From Spirochaetales bacterium (GTDB lineage Bacteria; Spirochaetota; Spirochaetia; DSM-27196; SLST01): a stretch of 20,867 nucleotides of DNA. The notes under the pieces are model-generated. The model was not told the origin of the DNA, made no database searches, and saw only the letters and a list, made by a program, of their open reading frames with translations. How positions within the stretch are numbered: position 1 is the stretch's first letter; each line of letters starts with the position of its first letter. Shown piece after piece: positions 1 through 7,935 of the stretch. The translations under genes and the position numbers were made by a program. The stretch lies in assembly GCA_028284845.1 (NCBI GenBank), contig JANQQY010000567.1:1-20867 (forward strand), in the 5' to 3' direction.

Positions 1-275
1 AGGCTGGGATCCGATCAATTGATGTGGCCGCCGAACTCGGAATGAGCAATGGGCACATAAACGTCCTGTTCAAGGATCAGCTTGGCAAGAGTGTGGCCGC
101 CTATATCCGCTCGCGCAAGGTCACGATCGTCTCAGAGCTGCTCCACGGTAGCGAGATGCCCATCAAGGCGATTGCAGGACGAATCGGCATGAGTGACCTC
201 CAGCAGTTCAACAAGTTTGTACGACGCGAGCTGGGTTATGCGCCGCGAGAACTGAGAGGCGGATTGACTACATGA
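1..275 (+). CDS. AraC-family transcriptional regulator, C-terminal fragment (5' end outside window)
   Basis: Only the C-terminal DNA-binding part is in the window. The frame is open from base 3, upstream of a GTG at 24, and the residues encoded there (A-G-I-R-S-I-D-V-A) continue the first helix-turn-helix, so the gene almost certainly starts before the window. About 90 residues are visible and cover both AraC helix-turn-helix units. The second one contains the family hallmark I-A-x-R-I-G-M-S-D followed by F-N-K-F-V-R-R-E-L-G-Y-A-P-R-E-L-R, which corresponds to the usual F-x-R-x-F-K-x-x-x-G-x-x-P-x-x-Y/F-R. The protein would bind DNA in the cytoplasm; its sensor domain and targets cannot be seen. 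It converges with the minus-strand gene ending at 446. The family call is firm; the role is unknown. Confidence 0.85.
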   Translation, partial: AGIRSIDVAAELGMSNGHINVLFKDQLGKSVAAYIRSRKVTIVSELLHGSEMPIKAIAGRIGMSDLQQFNKFVRRELGYAPRELRGGLTT

Positions 276-445
276 TCATTCGACAGAGCTACTTCCACAA
301 TCGAGTTCGCAAGGGATAGGCGTGCCCATACGGTCTGCTCTCCGGGATCACGACGTGAAGTCTCTCGTTCTCAGGTAGCCGATCGTCTTGCGACCCCGCC
401 CTCCAAGGATGGTCGCCTAGAGCGCTTGTGCTGCCATGCACGTGT
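276..445. other. 170-bp convergent intergenic spacer
   Basis: This spacer lies between two convergent genes. It contains no convincing open frame. The only structure seen is a short inverted repeat, GCGACC at 390-395 and GGTCGC at 411-416, with a 15-nt loop. It has no T-run on either side, so it is at best a weak terminator candidate. Confidence 0.4.
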
Positions 446-1444
446 TCACCCGGAGAAGCGATTCAGGATGCGATACACCAAGAACGTGATCCACGGAGAT
501 GCCTCTTTTTTGTTGCCAAAATCCCAGTGCTTGAACGGCATGTACATTGATGTGGGTCTATAACGACCCAGTTCATCTTGAGACGACTCCAACCACTCTA
601 CGAGTTCGATCATCAAAGGATCCGCTCTCAAGAAGTCAAATCGACTCAACACCTCTGCGAGGTAGAGGGCGTTGTACCAGACAAAGGGGTACTTCAGAGT
701 CCAGAACTTTTTTGACCGGCCAAAATAGTAGAGCGATTTTCTGGAGTCTCTATGATATTGCAGCGGATAGAACGCGTTCCGTGCGTATTGAGACTCCTTT
801 AGCTCCGGAATCGTTGAGAACACCTCAAGAGCCTGAAGTCCTGCCATGGGACAGCCGACCTGCAATTTCTTGTAAATACCCTCCACGAAAAAGAGATGAC
901 AGAACCATCCGCGAGTGGTACTCCACTGCTCCTTTATGAACTTCACGTTCTCGCCAACGAGCGGCGCGTCGTACCCCAGCTTCAGAAGCGTATAGGTGAT
1001 AAGGGGAGAGTCGCAGGGGAGGGCGATCCAGTTGTTTCCTGCGTGTTGCTCCTCTTCCGCGTTGCCCTTCTTGGGGCGCTCCGGACGTTCCTGTCGAATG
1101 GCGAGCAGGTTCCCGTCCATGTGTGCAGTCGCTTTGGACACAATGTCCTGAGCTGATAGATCATCGTAGGTCATGCCGAAATCCACGAGCATCCGAAGCG
1201 CGTAGTGGCTGAGCTTTGGATCATTGTGCCGCTTGGGGAGGTAGGGAAACCACTTCGCGGCGTCACTGATCAGTTCCTGAACTGCTTCGCTTCTGAGCAA
1301 GGCGTTCTTTGCATCCTTAAGTTCGCGGCTGGTCTCCGGTACACGGAGTAACTCCCGAAGTGTGTTGTATCTGGTCCATGGATCGGCCTGAAGGAGCCAT
1401 TCCATCGTCTTCTCATCGCATCGGTTTGTCTTAGTTCGATTCAT
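446..1444 (-). CDS. Hypothetical protein with squalene-cyclase/prenyltransferase-like alpha/alpha-toroid repeats
   Basis: I do not recognise a specific function. The protein has 332 residues starting at the ATG at 1444, chosen because CAGGAG lies about 8 nt upstream; an in-frame upstream TTG extension has no support. It opens with W-L-L-Q-A-D-P-W-T-R-Y-N-T-L-R-E-L-L, a pattern I associate with terpenoid-cyclase-like alpha/alpha-toroid proteins. Later W/F-W-x-L-K-Y-P-F-V-W-Y-N-A-L and W-L-E-S-S-Q-D-E-L-G-R-Y-R-P fit the same repeat class (aromatic, then Q-D-x-x-G-R). There is no signal peptide and no DxDD cyclase motif, so hopene or terpene synthesis is not supported. Its start overlaps the end of the PaaX-family gene by 14 nt, so the two are translationally coupled and share a promoter. 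The fold assignment is inference from repeat patterns. Confidence 0.6.
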   Translation of the reverse strand: MNRTKTNRCDEKTMEWLLQADPWTRYNTLRELLRVPETSRELKDAKNALLRSEAVQELISDAAKWFPYLPKRHNDPKLSHYALRMLVDFGMTYDDLSAQDIVSKATAHMDGNLLAIRQERPERPKKGNAEEEQHAGNNWIALPCDSPLITYTLLKLGYDAPLVGENVKFIKEQWSTTRGWFCHLFFVEGIYKKLQVGCPMAGLQALEVFSTIPELKESQYARNAFYPLQYHRDSRKSLYYFGRSKKFWTLKYPFVWYNALYLAEVLSRFDFLRADPLMIELVEWLESSQDELGRYRPTSMYMPFKHWDFGNKKEASPWITFLVYRILNRFSG

Positions 1445-2246
1445 GACTCTGCTCCTGTGAAGCGTGGCTGCCAAGGACTTCTCTCAAATAGGGCGCGCGC
1501 CTCTCGCGTATCTCCTGGTACCACTCTGAAAAAAGAGTCCGTAGTGCTCCCCCCTGCCAGGAGTCGGGTAGAAGCTCCTGCGGCAACTGCGGATCCTGGA
1601 ACAGCTGTTTGACGATCCTGTCTCCCAGGAGAAATGACTCTCGAAATGCTTCCATGGCGCTGAGTCCCGAGAGGTGACTGTGGCTTTGTCGCAGCGTGTC
1701 GATCGATGACTCATAGGCCAACCCGATGCGATCGATCTCCCAGATTTCTGCGATTCTGCTTTTCTCCGGCTCACATGAAAACGTTATCTCCATAGCCGTA
1801 CCGAGTCCTTCGTGCGCAAGATCTTGTACAGCCTCTTTGGCCGGGTCTTGCTCGTGAAGGGGCCGAATCCAGAGACCGGGATACAGACGTCCAAGATGAT
1901 AGGCCGCCAACTTTGCGGTGACGCGGCGGCGTACAGTCCTGTTCTCCTCCGGAATAGAGAATGCAAAGCCAAGCCAACGATGATCCCACGAAGACCAATC
2001 TACCGGTGCCAGGTGAAAGGATACGTTCTCCTGAATTGTCTCTGACTTCTGTTGTAGCGAGTAGATAGCCTTCTTCCCCCTTCTTTCTATCCGGACCAAC
2101 CCGGAACTGCTCATCCTGGAAAGGTTGGTTCTCAGGGTTCCCGCCGTAACGTCAAATGGAGATACGAGTCTGTGGAGCGTATCGAAAGAGAGTTGCTGGA
2201 GGTTGAGCGAGGAGAAGATGCCAAAGATCAAATCGGTCGTCTTCAT
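1431..2246 (-). CDS. PaaX-family transcriptional regulator
   Basis: This 271-residue protein has the PaaX layout. An N-terminal winged helix (about residues 1-65) has T-A-G-T-L-R-T-N-L-S-R-M as recognition region and S-S-G-L-V-R as wing entry. The PaaX middle domain follows. The C-terminal domain carries the signature D-P-Q-L-P-x-E-L-L-P-D-S-W-x-G-x-x-x-R-x-L-F near residues 220-240. Length matches the family norm. PaaX itself represses phenylacetate degradation and responds to phenylacetyl-CoA, but no paa genes are present, so the effector is unknown. A sigma70-type promoter bracketed by an inverted repeat lies directly upstream, suggesting autoregulation. It is separated by 84 bp from the GH95 gene and overlaps the toroid gene after it. 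The family is confident; what it controls is inferred only from position. Confidence 0.85.
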   Translation of the reverse strand: MKTTDLIFGIFSSLNLQQLSFDTLHRLVSPFDVTAGTLRTNLSRMSSSGLVRIERRGKKAIYSLQQKSETIQENVSFHLAPVDWSSWDHRWLGFAFSIPEENRTVRRRVTAKLAAYHLGRLYPGLWIRPLHEQDPAKEAVQDLAHEGLGTAMEITFSCEPEKSRIAEIWEIDRIGLAYESSIDTLRQSHSHLSGLSAMEAFRESFLLGDRIVKQLFQDPQLPQELLPDSWQGGALRTLFSEWYQEIRERRAPYLREVLGSHASQEQSHESN

Positions 2247-2288
2247 ATATTACAGCAACGTGATTGTAGTCCGAATATCGTAATATAT
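2245..2288 (-). repeat. 9-bp inverted repeat flanking the PaaX-gene promoter (candidate operator)
   Basis: On the plus strand, ATATATTAC (2245-2253) and GTAATATAT (2280-2288) are perfect inverted copies 26 bp apart. The distal arm overlaps the -35 element. The proximal arm covers the predicted early transcribed region and the start codon. This arrangement would suit a dimeric repressor, plausibly the PaaX-family protein itself. Arms are AT-rich, so chance cannot be excluded. Confidence 0.5.
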
Positions 2289-2291
2289 CAA
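2256..2291 (-). promoter_or_regulatory. Predicted sigma70-type promoter of the PaaX/toroid gene pair
   Basis: Read on the minus strand, TTGATA (2291-2286; 5 of 6 matches to TTGACA) and TACAAT (2268-2263; 5 of 6 to TATAAT) are separated by exactly 17 bp. The predicted start of transcription is near 2256, only about 10 nt before the ATG at 2246. No Shine-Dalgarno sequence precedes that ATG, so the transcript would have a very short leader. Confidence 0.65.
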
Positions 2292-2330
2292 GGAGTATGA
2301 TTGGCCCTGCTCGGCACCACTGTGTGCGGA

Positions 2331-4649
2331 TCATTCGGGTCGAGCGCCGGTTGCGCTGTTTTTGATGAAATCTTCCTGCGTGATTCGTAGGGACTTTGGT
2401 CTTACGATGTCGCCATCAAAGGTTTGCCCCTTGTAGGTTGCCAGGAATGAGGTTCCGGTGAGGGAGGTGAGATCGATCCACTCGAGCTTGCCGTCGGTCC
2501 AGAAGATATCGACTTCAAAGGCACCTCGCGCTCGAAGACCTCGGACCGAACCGGTTGGCCATTCCCCAGGAAGGGCGGGGAGCACATCAAGGATTGGATG
2601 CCCGTCCTTGGTCGTTCTGTGGCTTTGGAGAAGCATCTCCGCAATGCCCGCTGTGGCCCCCATGTTTCCATCAATCTGGAAGTACTCCTCAGGATAGAAG
2701 TGCATCATCAGATTTGGATGGAGCTTCTCACGCATCGCTTTGACGAGGGTTGCATAGGCGTTCGTCTCTTCGCACAGGCGGGCCCAGTAGTTGAGAATGG
2801 TTCCGCTCACCCAGCTGCCGGCGCTCTCCCACTCCGGTATCTGAGGGATATGATGCTTCAAGTAGTTTACTGCGGCGTGCGCCAGTCCAGGGGTGTCTTG
2901 CGGGCTAATCTGATTGCCTGGGGCAACGGCCCAGAGTGGAGTCATCTGTCCGGAGGCATGAGCCTTCTCAGCAGGATACGCCCACTCCATCAGCCGTCCT
3001 GTCTCCGGATCGATTTCGATGGGTCGCAGCCTCCGGAGGATCGACCTCCACCTCCGTTGATCTGCTTCATCCGTATTCAGTGTCGCAGCGGCGCGGAGGC
3101 AGTTTGAGAAGAAGTCGTGAAGGATCTCATTGTCCATCGTCGGACCGTAGGTCAACCGCCCCTCTTCCCCGTCCGGGAGAAGAAAGCTTTGCTCCCAGGA
3201 TATTGCGGGGCACGACACGAGAAAGCCGTCCGGACCCTCTGTAAGGAAGTCTTCATAAAAGAGGGCGGCCTCTCTGAGGGTTGGATATGCAGAGGCAAGG
3301 AAGCCGACGTCCCGGGAAAAGTCGTAGTGCTCGACAATATGCCTGCAGAGCCATGCTGACCCCATTGCCCAGAGCCCGTGAAACGGCGTGTCCACCGGCG
3401 CCGCCCCGCGCCAGAGATCGGTGTTGTGGTGCGCGACGAACCCACGGCAGCCATAGTGCTCGCGTGCAACCCGAGTCCCGGTTTCCTTCAGATCATCCAG
3501 CAGAGCCAGAAGCGGCTCATGACACTCCGCGAGATTGGTTGTCTCCACGGGCCAGGTGTTTAGCTCGGCGTTGATGTTGAGCGTCCACTTGCCACCCCAC
3601 GGAGCCTCTAGTCCATCCACCGCCCATACTCCCACCAGGTTGAGCGGCTGTGTTCCCGGCCGAGCACCTGAGATTGTCAGGTAGCGTCCGAAGTTAAAGA
3701 GCTTCTCCTCAAGCAGTGCGGAACGATTGCCGGCCGATACCTGTCGAATCAGCTCGTCGGTTGGGAGGTCCTCCTCCGTCGTACCGCCCAGATCAATGGA
3801 GACACGCTGATAGAGCCTGCGGAAGTCTTTCGTGTGTGTCTGAAGAATGGACTGGAAATCGAGCGGCTCTACCTTGCTCAGAACCGCACGGCACCGCGTG
3901 GCAGGATCCCCGGAAAGATCGGCGTATCCGACGAAGTTGGTCGCGGCGGCGAGAAAGACGACCGCCGAGTCCGCCTCTCGGATCTGGAGTGTCCCATCCG
4001 AGACTCGGACCATGCCACCCTCTGTCCGCACGTTCACGATTGCCTGGAACTGTATGGCGTCCGAGGTACCCACGAGCGATATTCCGCCCTTGTCCGGTAC
4101 AACACGCGACTTCTGGTGCAGAGAGTCGAGCGTGATCTCACAGGTAATCCTGCGGTTCTCGCTGCAGCTCAGTTCAATGGCCACGACCTGATGCGGATAG
4201 CTCGCGATGGTCTGCCGTGTAAACACAGCGTCTCCCATGCGGTAGTGCACCGTGGCAATGGCGTCGTCCATGCGGAGTTCACGAGAGTAGTCCCGGATCT
4301 CCGTGTGATCCGGGAATCTGAGGGTAAGCGTACCAAGAGACTGATATGCTGCCTGGCTTCGCGGGTGGCCAAGGGAGTGCGCTTCTCCAAAGCGTGCAGC
4401 CTGTTCGTACTCTCCGGCGAAGATCAGCCTTCGTAGTTCCGGGAGGTGCCGAACGGAGCCCGTGTGTGCGTAATCGTGAGGCTCACCCGACCATACGCTC
4501 TCCTCACTGAGATCGATGGTCTCCGTATCGACTCCACCGTACACCATGGCACCAATCCGGCCATTTCCGATCGGCATCGCCTCAGACCAAGCGCGAGCCG
4601 GCTCCCGGTACCACAGACGAGAGCCCGCCGTCGATTCTCTTTCCTTCAC
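2331..4649 (-). CDS. Glycoside hydrolase family 95 protein (alpha-L-fucosidase / alpha-L-galactosidase type)
   Basis: The family hydrolyses terminal alpha-1,2-linked L-fucose, or L-galactose, by an inverting mechanism. The 772-residue length is normal. The start region L-W-Y-R-E-P-A-x-x-W-x-E-A-M-P-I-G-N-G-R-I-G-A-M-V-Y-G is the family signature. Expected catalytic positions are present: the Asn pair N358/N360 (L-N-I-N-A-E-L-N-T-W-P), the acid E486 (S-W-E-Q) and D660 in Q-I-D-G-N-M-G-A-T-A-G-I, which correspond to Asn421/Asn423, Glu566 and Asp766 of Bifidobacterium AfcA. There is no signal peptide, so it should act in the cytoplasm on imported sugars. The GTG start overlaps the GH3 stop (GTGA), indicating translational coupling. 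It is the last gene of the glycosidase block; the PaaX gene after it has its own promoter. Substrate beyond the family is inference. Confidence 0.92.
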   Translation of the reverse strand: MKERESTAGSRLWYREPARAWSEAMPIGNGRIGAMVYGGVDTETIDLSEESVWSGEPHDYAHTGSVRHLPELRRLIFAGEYEQAARFGEAHSLGHPRSQAAYQSLGTLTLRFPDHTEIRDYSRELRMDDAIATVHYRMGDAVFTRQTIASYPHQVVAIELSCSENRRITCEITLDSLHQKSRVVPDKGGISLVGTSDAIQFQAIVNVRTEGGMVRVSDGTLQIREADSAVVFLAAATNFVGYADLSGDPATRCRAVLSKVEPLDFQSILQTHTKDFRRLYQRVSIDLGGTTEEDLPTDELIRQVSAGNRSALLEEKLFNFGRYLTISGARPGTQPLNLVGVWAVDGLEAPWGGKWTLNINAELNTWPVETTNLAECHEPLLALLDDLKETGTRVAREHYGCRGFVAHHNTDLWRGAAPVDTPFHGLWAMGSAWLCRHIVEHYDFSRDVGFLASAYPTLREAALFYEDFLTEGPDGFLVSCPAISWEQSFLLPDGEEGRLTYGPTMDNEILHDFFSNCLRAAATLNTDEADQRRWRSILRRLRPIEIDPETGRLMEWAYPAEKAHASGQMTPLWAVAPGNQISPQDTPGLAHAAVNYLKHHIPQIPEWESAGSWVSGTILNYWARLCEETNAYATLVKAMREKLHPNLMMHFYPEEYFQIDGNMGATAGIAEMLLQSHRTTKDGHPILDVLPALPGEWPTGSVRGLRARGAFEVDIFWTDGKLEWIDLTSLTGTSFLATYKGQTFDGDIVRPKSLRITQEDFIKNSATGARPE

Positions 4650-6808
4650 GGCTCTATCTGCGTCTCCGTCCGTAGCCGGATATCCTCGCTTGAGCTTCCC
4701 ATCATGATCTCGATCTTTGCGGACTCCACGGTCCAGTCGTGAGTACGGTCGTCATAGCTAGATAGCTCTCGCTCTCCCAGCTCAAAACGCACGACGCGCG
4801 ACTCCCCCGGATCAAGCGACACTCGTTCAAAACCCTTCAGCTCCTTCACCGGCCGTGTGAGTCTACTCCCGGTGAAGTGAAGGTAGAGTTGAGCCACTTC
4901 ATCGCCGCGCCTCGTGCCGGTATTGGTGATTCTGGCGGTGATCGAAAGAGGTATCTCTCCGGGCTCAGTTTCGATGTTCAGCTCATCGTAGAGGAACTCG
5001 GTATAGCTGAGTCCGTGCCCGAACGCAAAAAGCGGACGGGAAGGGGAGTTGAAGTACTTCCCCTCTCGGCCTCCAGGGAGTCGATTGTAGTAACATGGAA
5101 CCTGGCCTACGTTCCTTGGGACAGTGACCGGCAGTTTGCCACCGGGATTTATCGCGCCAAAGAGCGCCTCGGCGATAGCCGTTCCGCCCTCCTGACCCAG
5201 GTACCAGCAGTCGAGAATGGCAGGCACGTGGTTGGCCTCCCATTGAATTGAGTTTGGGCGTCCATGGATCAGGAGTAGCACGACCGGCGTCCCGGTTTCG
5301 ACCACTTCTCGGATGAGCCGATGCTGATGCCCGACGAGCGCCAGGTCGTCACGATCCTCGTTCTCACGAGTGGTGAGCTCATTACCACCGACGCATACCA
5401 CCGCGACATCCGCCTCTTGTGCCGCCTTTGTCGCCGCGTTGATCTCGTGCCGTTCCAGATCTGCGCCGAGAGAGCACCCTTCGGCGTGGACTACCTCGAT
5501 TGTGTCTCCAACGAACGCCCGTATACCGGCAAGTGGTGTGACCACGCGTCGAGGCTGCCGTGTGGAGTATCCCCCAAGAACCTGGGCGTCCGCGTTGGGG
5601 CCGATAACCGCTACTCGCCGGATTGTATCCCGGTCGAGTGGAAGAAGTGCCTGGTCGTTCTTGAGCAGCGTGATGCTCTTTCTTGCCGCTTCGAGTGCGA
5701 GAGCGTCATGGGAAGGATCGCTAAGGATGTGCTGCCATCCCTCTCGTGGTGTGGCACAATCCTTCGGGCTCTGCTCCGCGTACTTGGAGCTCGCATAGTG
5801 TATGTGTTCTTGAGAGAGCGACCAATCGTCGGCGTTGGTTTCGCGGCTCTCTTGCTTCTCAGGGACCGGTAATCCGCTTTCGAACAGTCCAAGGCGGAGT
5901 TTCATCTTGAGATGGTTGCCGGCCGCCTGATCCACGAGCTCCTCCGGGATCTGACCTGACTCAACCGCCTCCACCAGGGCGGGCCCGTAGTACCTGCTTG
6001 CGTTCCACCCGGTCAGCCACGCCAGTTCCACGTCAACACCTGCAGTCAACGCCGCGTGGGCGGCGCCGGAGTGCGAATCAGCCACCTCAAGGAGTGTGTG
6101 CAGACAACGTATGTCGCCGTTGTCGGACACAATCACGCCGTCGAATCCGTATCGATCTCGCAGGATGTCTCGGAGAATCCATGTGTTTGCATGGCAAGGG
6201 ACGCCGTTGAGCGGATGATGGGCCGGCATGATACTGCCCACCGCCGCCTCTTCCACGGCCTCACGGAACGGGGGAAGGAAGACCTCGTGCAGAGTGCGCT
6301 CGGAGAGATCCATGGCCGCACCGTTGAGGCCGGCGGTCGGTTCGCCGTCCGCGACAAAGTGCTTTGCGGTTGCAATGACATGATCAGAGTCGAATCGTCG
6401 AGCTCCTCGTCCTTGAAGGCCGTGGATAAAGCCGGCCCCTATCTTTGAAACATGGTACGGATCCTCTCCGTAGCTCTCCTCTGTCCGGCCCCAGCGAGGG
6501 TCTCGCACAACGCCCAGCATGGGGGTGTAGCAGTGGTGGATTCCCAGTGCACGCGCCTCGCGAGCGATTACCTCTGCGACTCGTTCGACCAACGCGGGGT
6601 CCCAAGTTGCTCCAAGGGCGATGGCCTGCGGGAACGACGTCGCGCTGTCGGCCATGACTCCGTGGAGGCATTCGCCGGCCTGCATGTGCGGGATGCATAG
6701 CTTGTTGTCGCCGTTTGGGAAGAAGGAGGCGAGTTGGTGGACCTTCTCCTCCAGGGTCATTCGCGAGAGCAGCTCGGACAAGAACTCTCTCTCTTCTGAT
6801 CTACTCAT
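4646..6808 (-). CDS. Glycoside hydrolase family 3 protein (beta-glucosidase / beta-xylosidase type)
   Basis: This 720-residue retaining glycosidase has the three usual GH3 parts: an N-terminal barrel (about 1-320), an alpha/beta sandwich (about 375-590, with L-E-A-A-R-K-S-I-T-L-L-K-N near its start) and a C-terminal fibronectin-III-like domain (G-D-E-V-A-Q-L-Y-L onward). The nucleophile is D229 in V-I-V-S-D-N-G-D. The E482-N-E-D-R-D487 stretch sits where the acid/base Glu is found in many members. K-H-F-V-A-D and R-W-G-R-T-E-E-S-Y-G-E-D are substrate-site motifs of the beta-xylosidase/glucosidase/arabinofuranosidase subgroup. There is no signal peptide, so it is probably cytoplasmic. The ATG lies 5 nt after the URO-D-like gene's stop, without an obvious Shine-Dalgarno site, so coupling is likely. 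Specificity between glucose, xylose and arabinose cannot be read from sequence by eye. Confidence 0.92.
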   Translation of the reverse strand: MSRSEEREFLSELLSRMTLEEKVHQLASFFPNGDNKLCIPHMQAGECLHGVMADSATSFPQAIALGATWDPALVERVAEVIAREARALGIHHCYTPMLGVVRDPRWGRTEESYGEDPYHVSKIGAGFIHGLQGRGARRFDSDHVIATAKHFVADGEPTAGLNGAAMDLSERTLHEVFLPPFREAVEEAAVGSIMPAHHPLNGVPCHANTWILRDILRDRYGFDGVIVSDNGDIRCLHTLLEVADSHSGAAHAALTAGVDVELAWLTGWNASRYYGPALVEAVESGQIPEELVDQAAGNHLKMKLRLGLFESGLPVPEKQESRETNADDWSLSQEHIHYASSKYAEQSPKDCATPREGWQHILSDPSHDALALEAARKSITLLKNDQALLPLDRDTIRRVAVIGPNADAQVLGGYSTRQPRRVVTPLAGIRAFVGDTIEVVHAEGCSLGADLERHEINAATKAAQEADVAVVCVGGNELTTRENEDRDDLALVGHQHRLIREVVETGTPVVLLLIHGRPNSIQWEANHVPAILDCWYLGQEGGTAIAEALFGAINPGGKLPVTVPRNVGQVPCYYNRLPGGREGKYFNSPSRPLFAFGHGLSYTEFLYDELNIETEPGEIPLSITARITNTGTRRGDEVAQLYLHFTGSRLTRPVKELKGFERVSLDPGESRVVRFELGERELSSYDDRTHDWTVESAKIEIMMGSSSEDIRLRTETQIEP

Positions 6809-6813
6809 ATGAA

Positions 6814-7878
6814 CTATCGCGTGGAGAGGCGGCGGTACTGTTCGTTGTAGTACAGAGCGTTCTCCACCGGTGTATTCGCAGGAATGTGATTGCCGACGGC
6901 CATAAAAAAACCGGGGCAGTTTCTACCAATGCTCATACAACGCTCGACCTCCGACCGGATCTCTTCGTGGGTGCCTGAGAGGAGGATTCTCGTGTCCGCG
7001 TTTCCTATGATCACATGGGTCTGTCCGTATCTTTCTGCGACACGTTCCAGGTCGGTTGTGGGTTCGAGTACGAATCCGTGCACTCCGGATGCAGCGACGT
7101 CGTCAATGAACATCGTGTAGTTTCCATCACTCGTGTAGAGGATCTTCTTGCCGGCCTCCCTGAGTGGCGCCAGATAGTTGTGGTAGTGAGGAAACACATA
7201 CTCTCGGTACCACTCCGGAGCTACAAAGGGCCCTGAGGTCCAGACGATGTCATCGTGCATCATGACGACGGGGACGGTGCTCTCAGCAAGCGCATCAAAG
7301 AACTGCTGAGCCCATCGCGCGTAGCTTGCGGCCACTCTTCCAAAGCCGTCGGCGTCAATCCCTATTGCGGTAAGCAGATGGTCCCACCCGAAGAGGTCGA
7401 GCAGCCCGGATATAAGCGTGTCGTAGACGCCGGTCATATTGACCGCATCCGGGCAGTCTGAGACACGGTCGTGGTAGTTCTTTTCGAATCTCGCCACAAG
7501 GTCGCTTTGCGCATACGAAGGGAGTGCGTGTTCGGGGTTGAAGGCAAGCACATCTTCCGGGCCGCGGCACCACGACTCGGCCGCGTCACGGAAATCTGAG
7601 CCGTCGGAGACGTACTCGGCGTGGCCCATATCGGTGTAGTACTCACCAAGGAAAGAGTTGTTGATAAGCGTTCCCCAGACCACATCGTAGTTCCAGCCCG
7701 CGGGAGATCTGAATGCATTGCGTGCCTGTTGCTTTGTCGACTCCGCCGCGGTCTCATCCACATCGATCCCTGTCACGGATCGGATCAGTTCCCAGTGAGA
7801 ATCCGCCGAGTACTCGGTGCGCGGAATCCGCTTTGGCATCTCGAGATTTAACGCAGCCCAACCGTCGTTGTATGACAC
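6814..7878 (-). CDS. Uroporphyrinogen decarboxylase (URO-D)-fold protein, function unassigned
   Basis: The 354 residues follow the URO-D/corrinoid-methyltransferase barrel pattern: an opening R-I-P-R-T-E-Y, the central H208-D-D-I-x-W-x-S-G-P-F-x-x-P-E-W-Y-R-E-Y-V-F-P, then K-I-L-Y-T-S-D-G-N (D251), and G-F-V-L-E-P-T-T-D-L-E. It is not the haem enzyme, because the N-terminal R-x-P-x-W-x-M-R-Q-A-G-R signature is missing. The zinc-binding H-x-C of MtaA/MtbA-type methyltransferases is also missing; S-D-G-N stands at the equivalent place. No corrinoid protein gene is nearby. It starts at a GTG preceded by GAGGG, follows the binding-protein gene and a hairpin, and sits 5 bp before the GH3 gene. The context implies work on the imported sugar or a derivative, possibly a methyl-group step, but this is inference only. 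Confidence 0.8.
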   Translation of the reverse strand: MSYNDGWAALNLEMPKRIPRTEYSADSHWELIRSVTGIDVDETAAESTKQQARNAFRSPAGWNYDVVWGTLINNSFLGEYYTDMGHAEYVSDGSDFRDAAESWCRGPEDVLAFNPEHALPSYAQSDLVARFEKNYHDRVSDCPDAVNMTGVYDTLISGLLDLFGWDHLLTAIGIDADGFGRVAASYARWAQQFFDALAESTVPVVMMHDDIVWTSGPFVAPEWYREYVFPHYHNYLAPLREAGKKILYTSDGNYTMFIDDVAASGVHGFVLEPTTDLERVAERYGQTHVIIGNADTRILLSGTHEEIRSEVERCMSIGRNCPGFFMAVGNHIPANTPVENALYYNEQYRRLSTR

Positions 7879-7897
7879 AAGCCCTCACTATATAGAA

Positions 7898-7924
7898 ACG
7901 GGTTGGGAGAGACCCCCAACCCGT
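7898..7924 (-). terminator. Strong 10-bp hairpin between binding-protein and URO-D-like genes (partial terminator or mRNA stabiliser)
   Basis: ACGGGTTGGG (7898-7907) and CCCAACCCGT (7915-7924) pair perfectly around a 7-nt loop. Read in the direction of transcription the stem is followed by TTTCTATAT, a poor U-tract, 20 nt before the next start codon. This fits an attenuating or 3'-protecting hairpin that raises binding-protein mRNA above the enzyme genes, rather than a full stop. Confidence 0.65.
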
Positions 7925-7935
7925 AGCATAGGCTC

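Noticed and set aside
390..416. Inverted repeat GCGACC/GGTCGC as a bidirectional terminator
   Set aside because: The stem is only 6 bp with a 15-nt loop and no T-run on either strand.
1431..2246. Phenylacetate degradation locus, suggested by the PaaX-family regulator
   Set aside because: No paaABCDE, paaK, paaG, paaZ or thioesterase gene is present in the window, so only the regulator family is shared.
3480..3488. GGTTTCCTT inside the GH95 gene as a third LacI-type site
   Set aside because: Only one half-site is present and it lies in coding sequence; the other half does not match.
3834..4436. Open frame on the plus strand (200 codons) opposite the GH95 gene
   Set aside because: The GH95 frame carries family motifs through this stretch. 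The antisense frame is a by-product of codon bias.
6814..7878. Haem-biosynthesis uroporphyrinogen decarboxylase (hemE)
   Set aside because: The N-terminal Arg-rich substrate signature is missing and the gene sits in a sugar operon without other haem genes.
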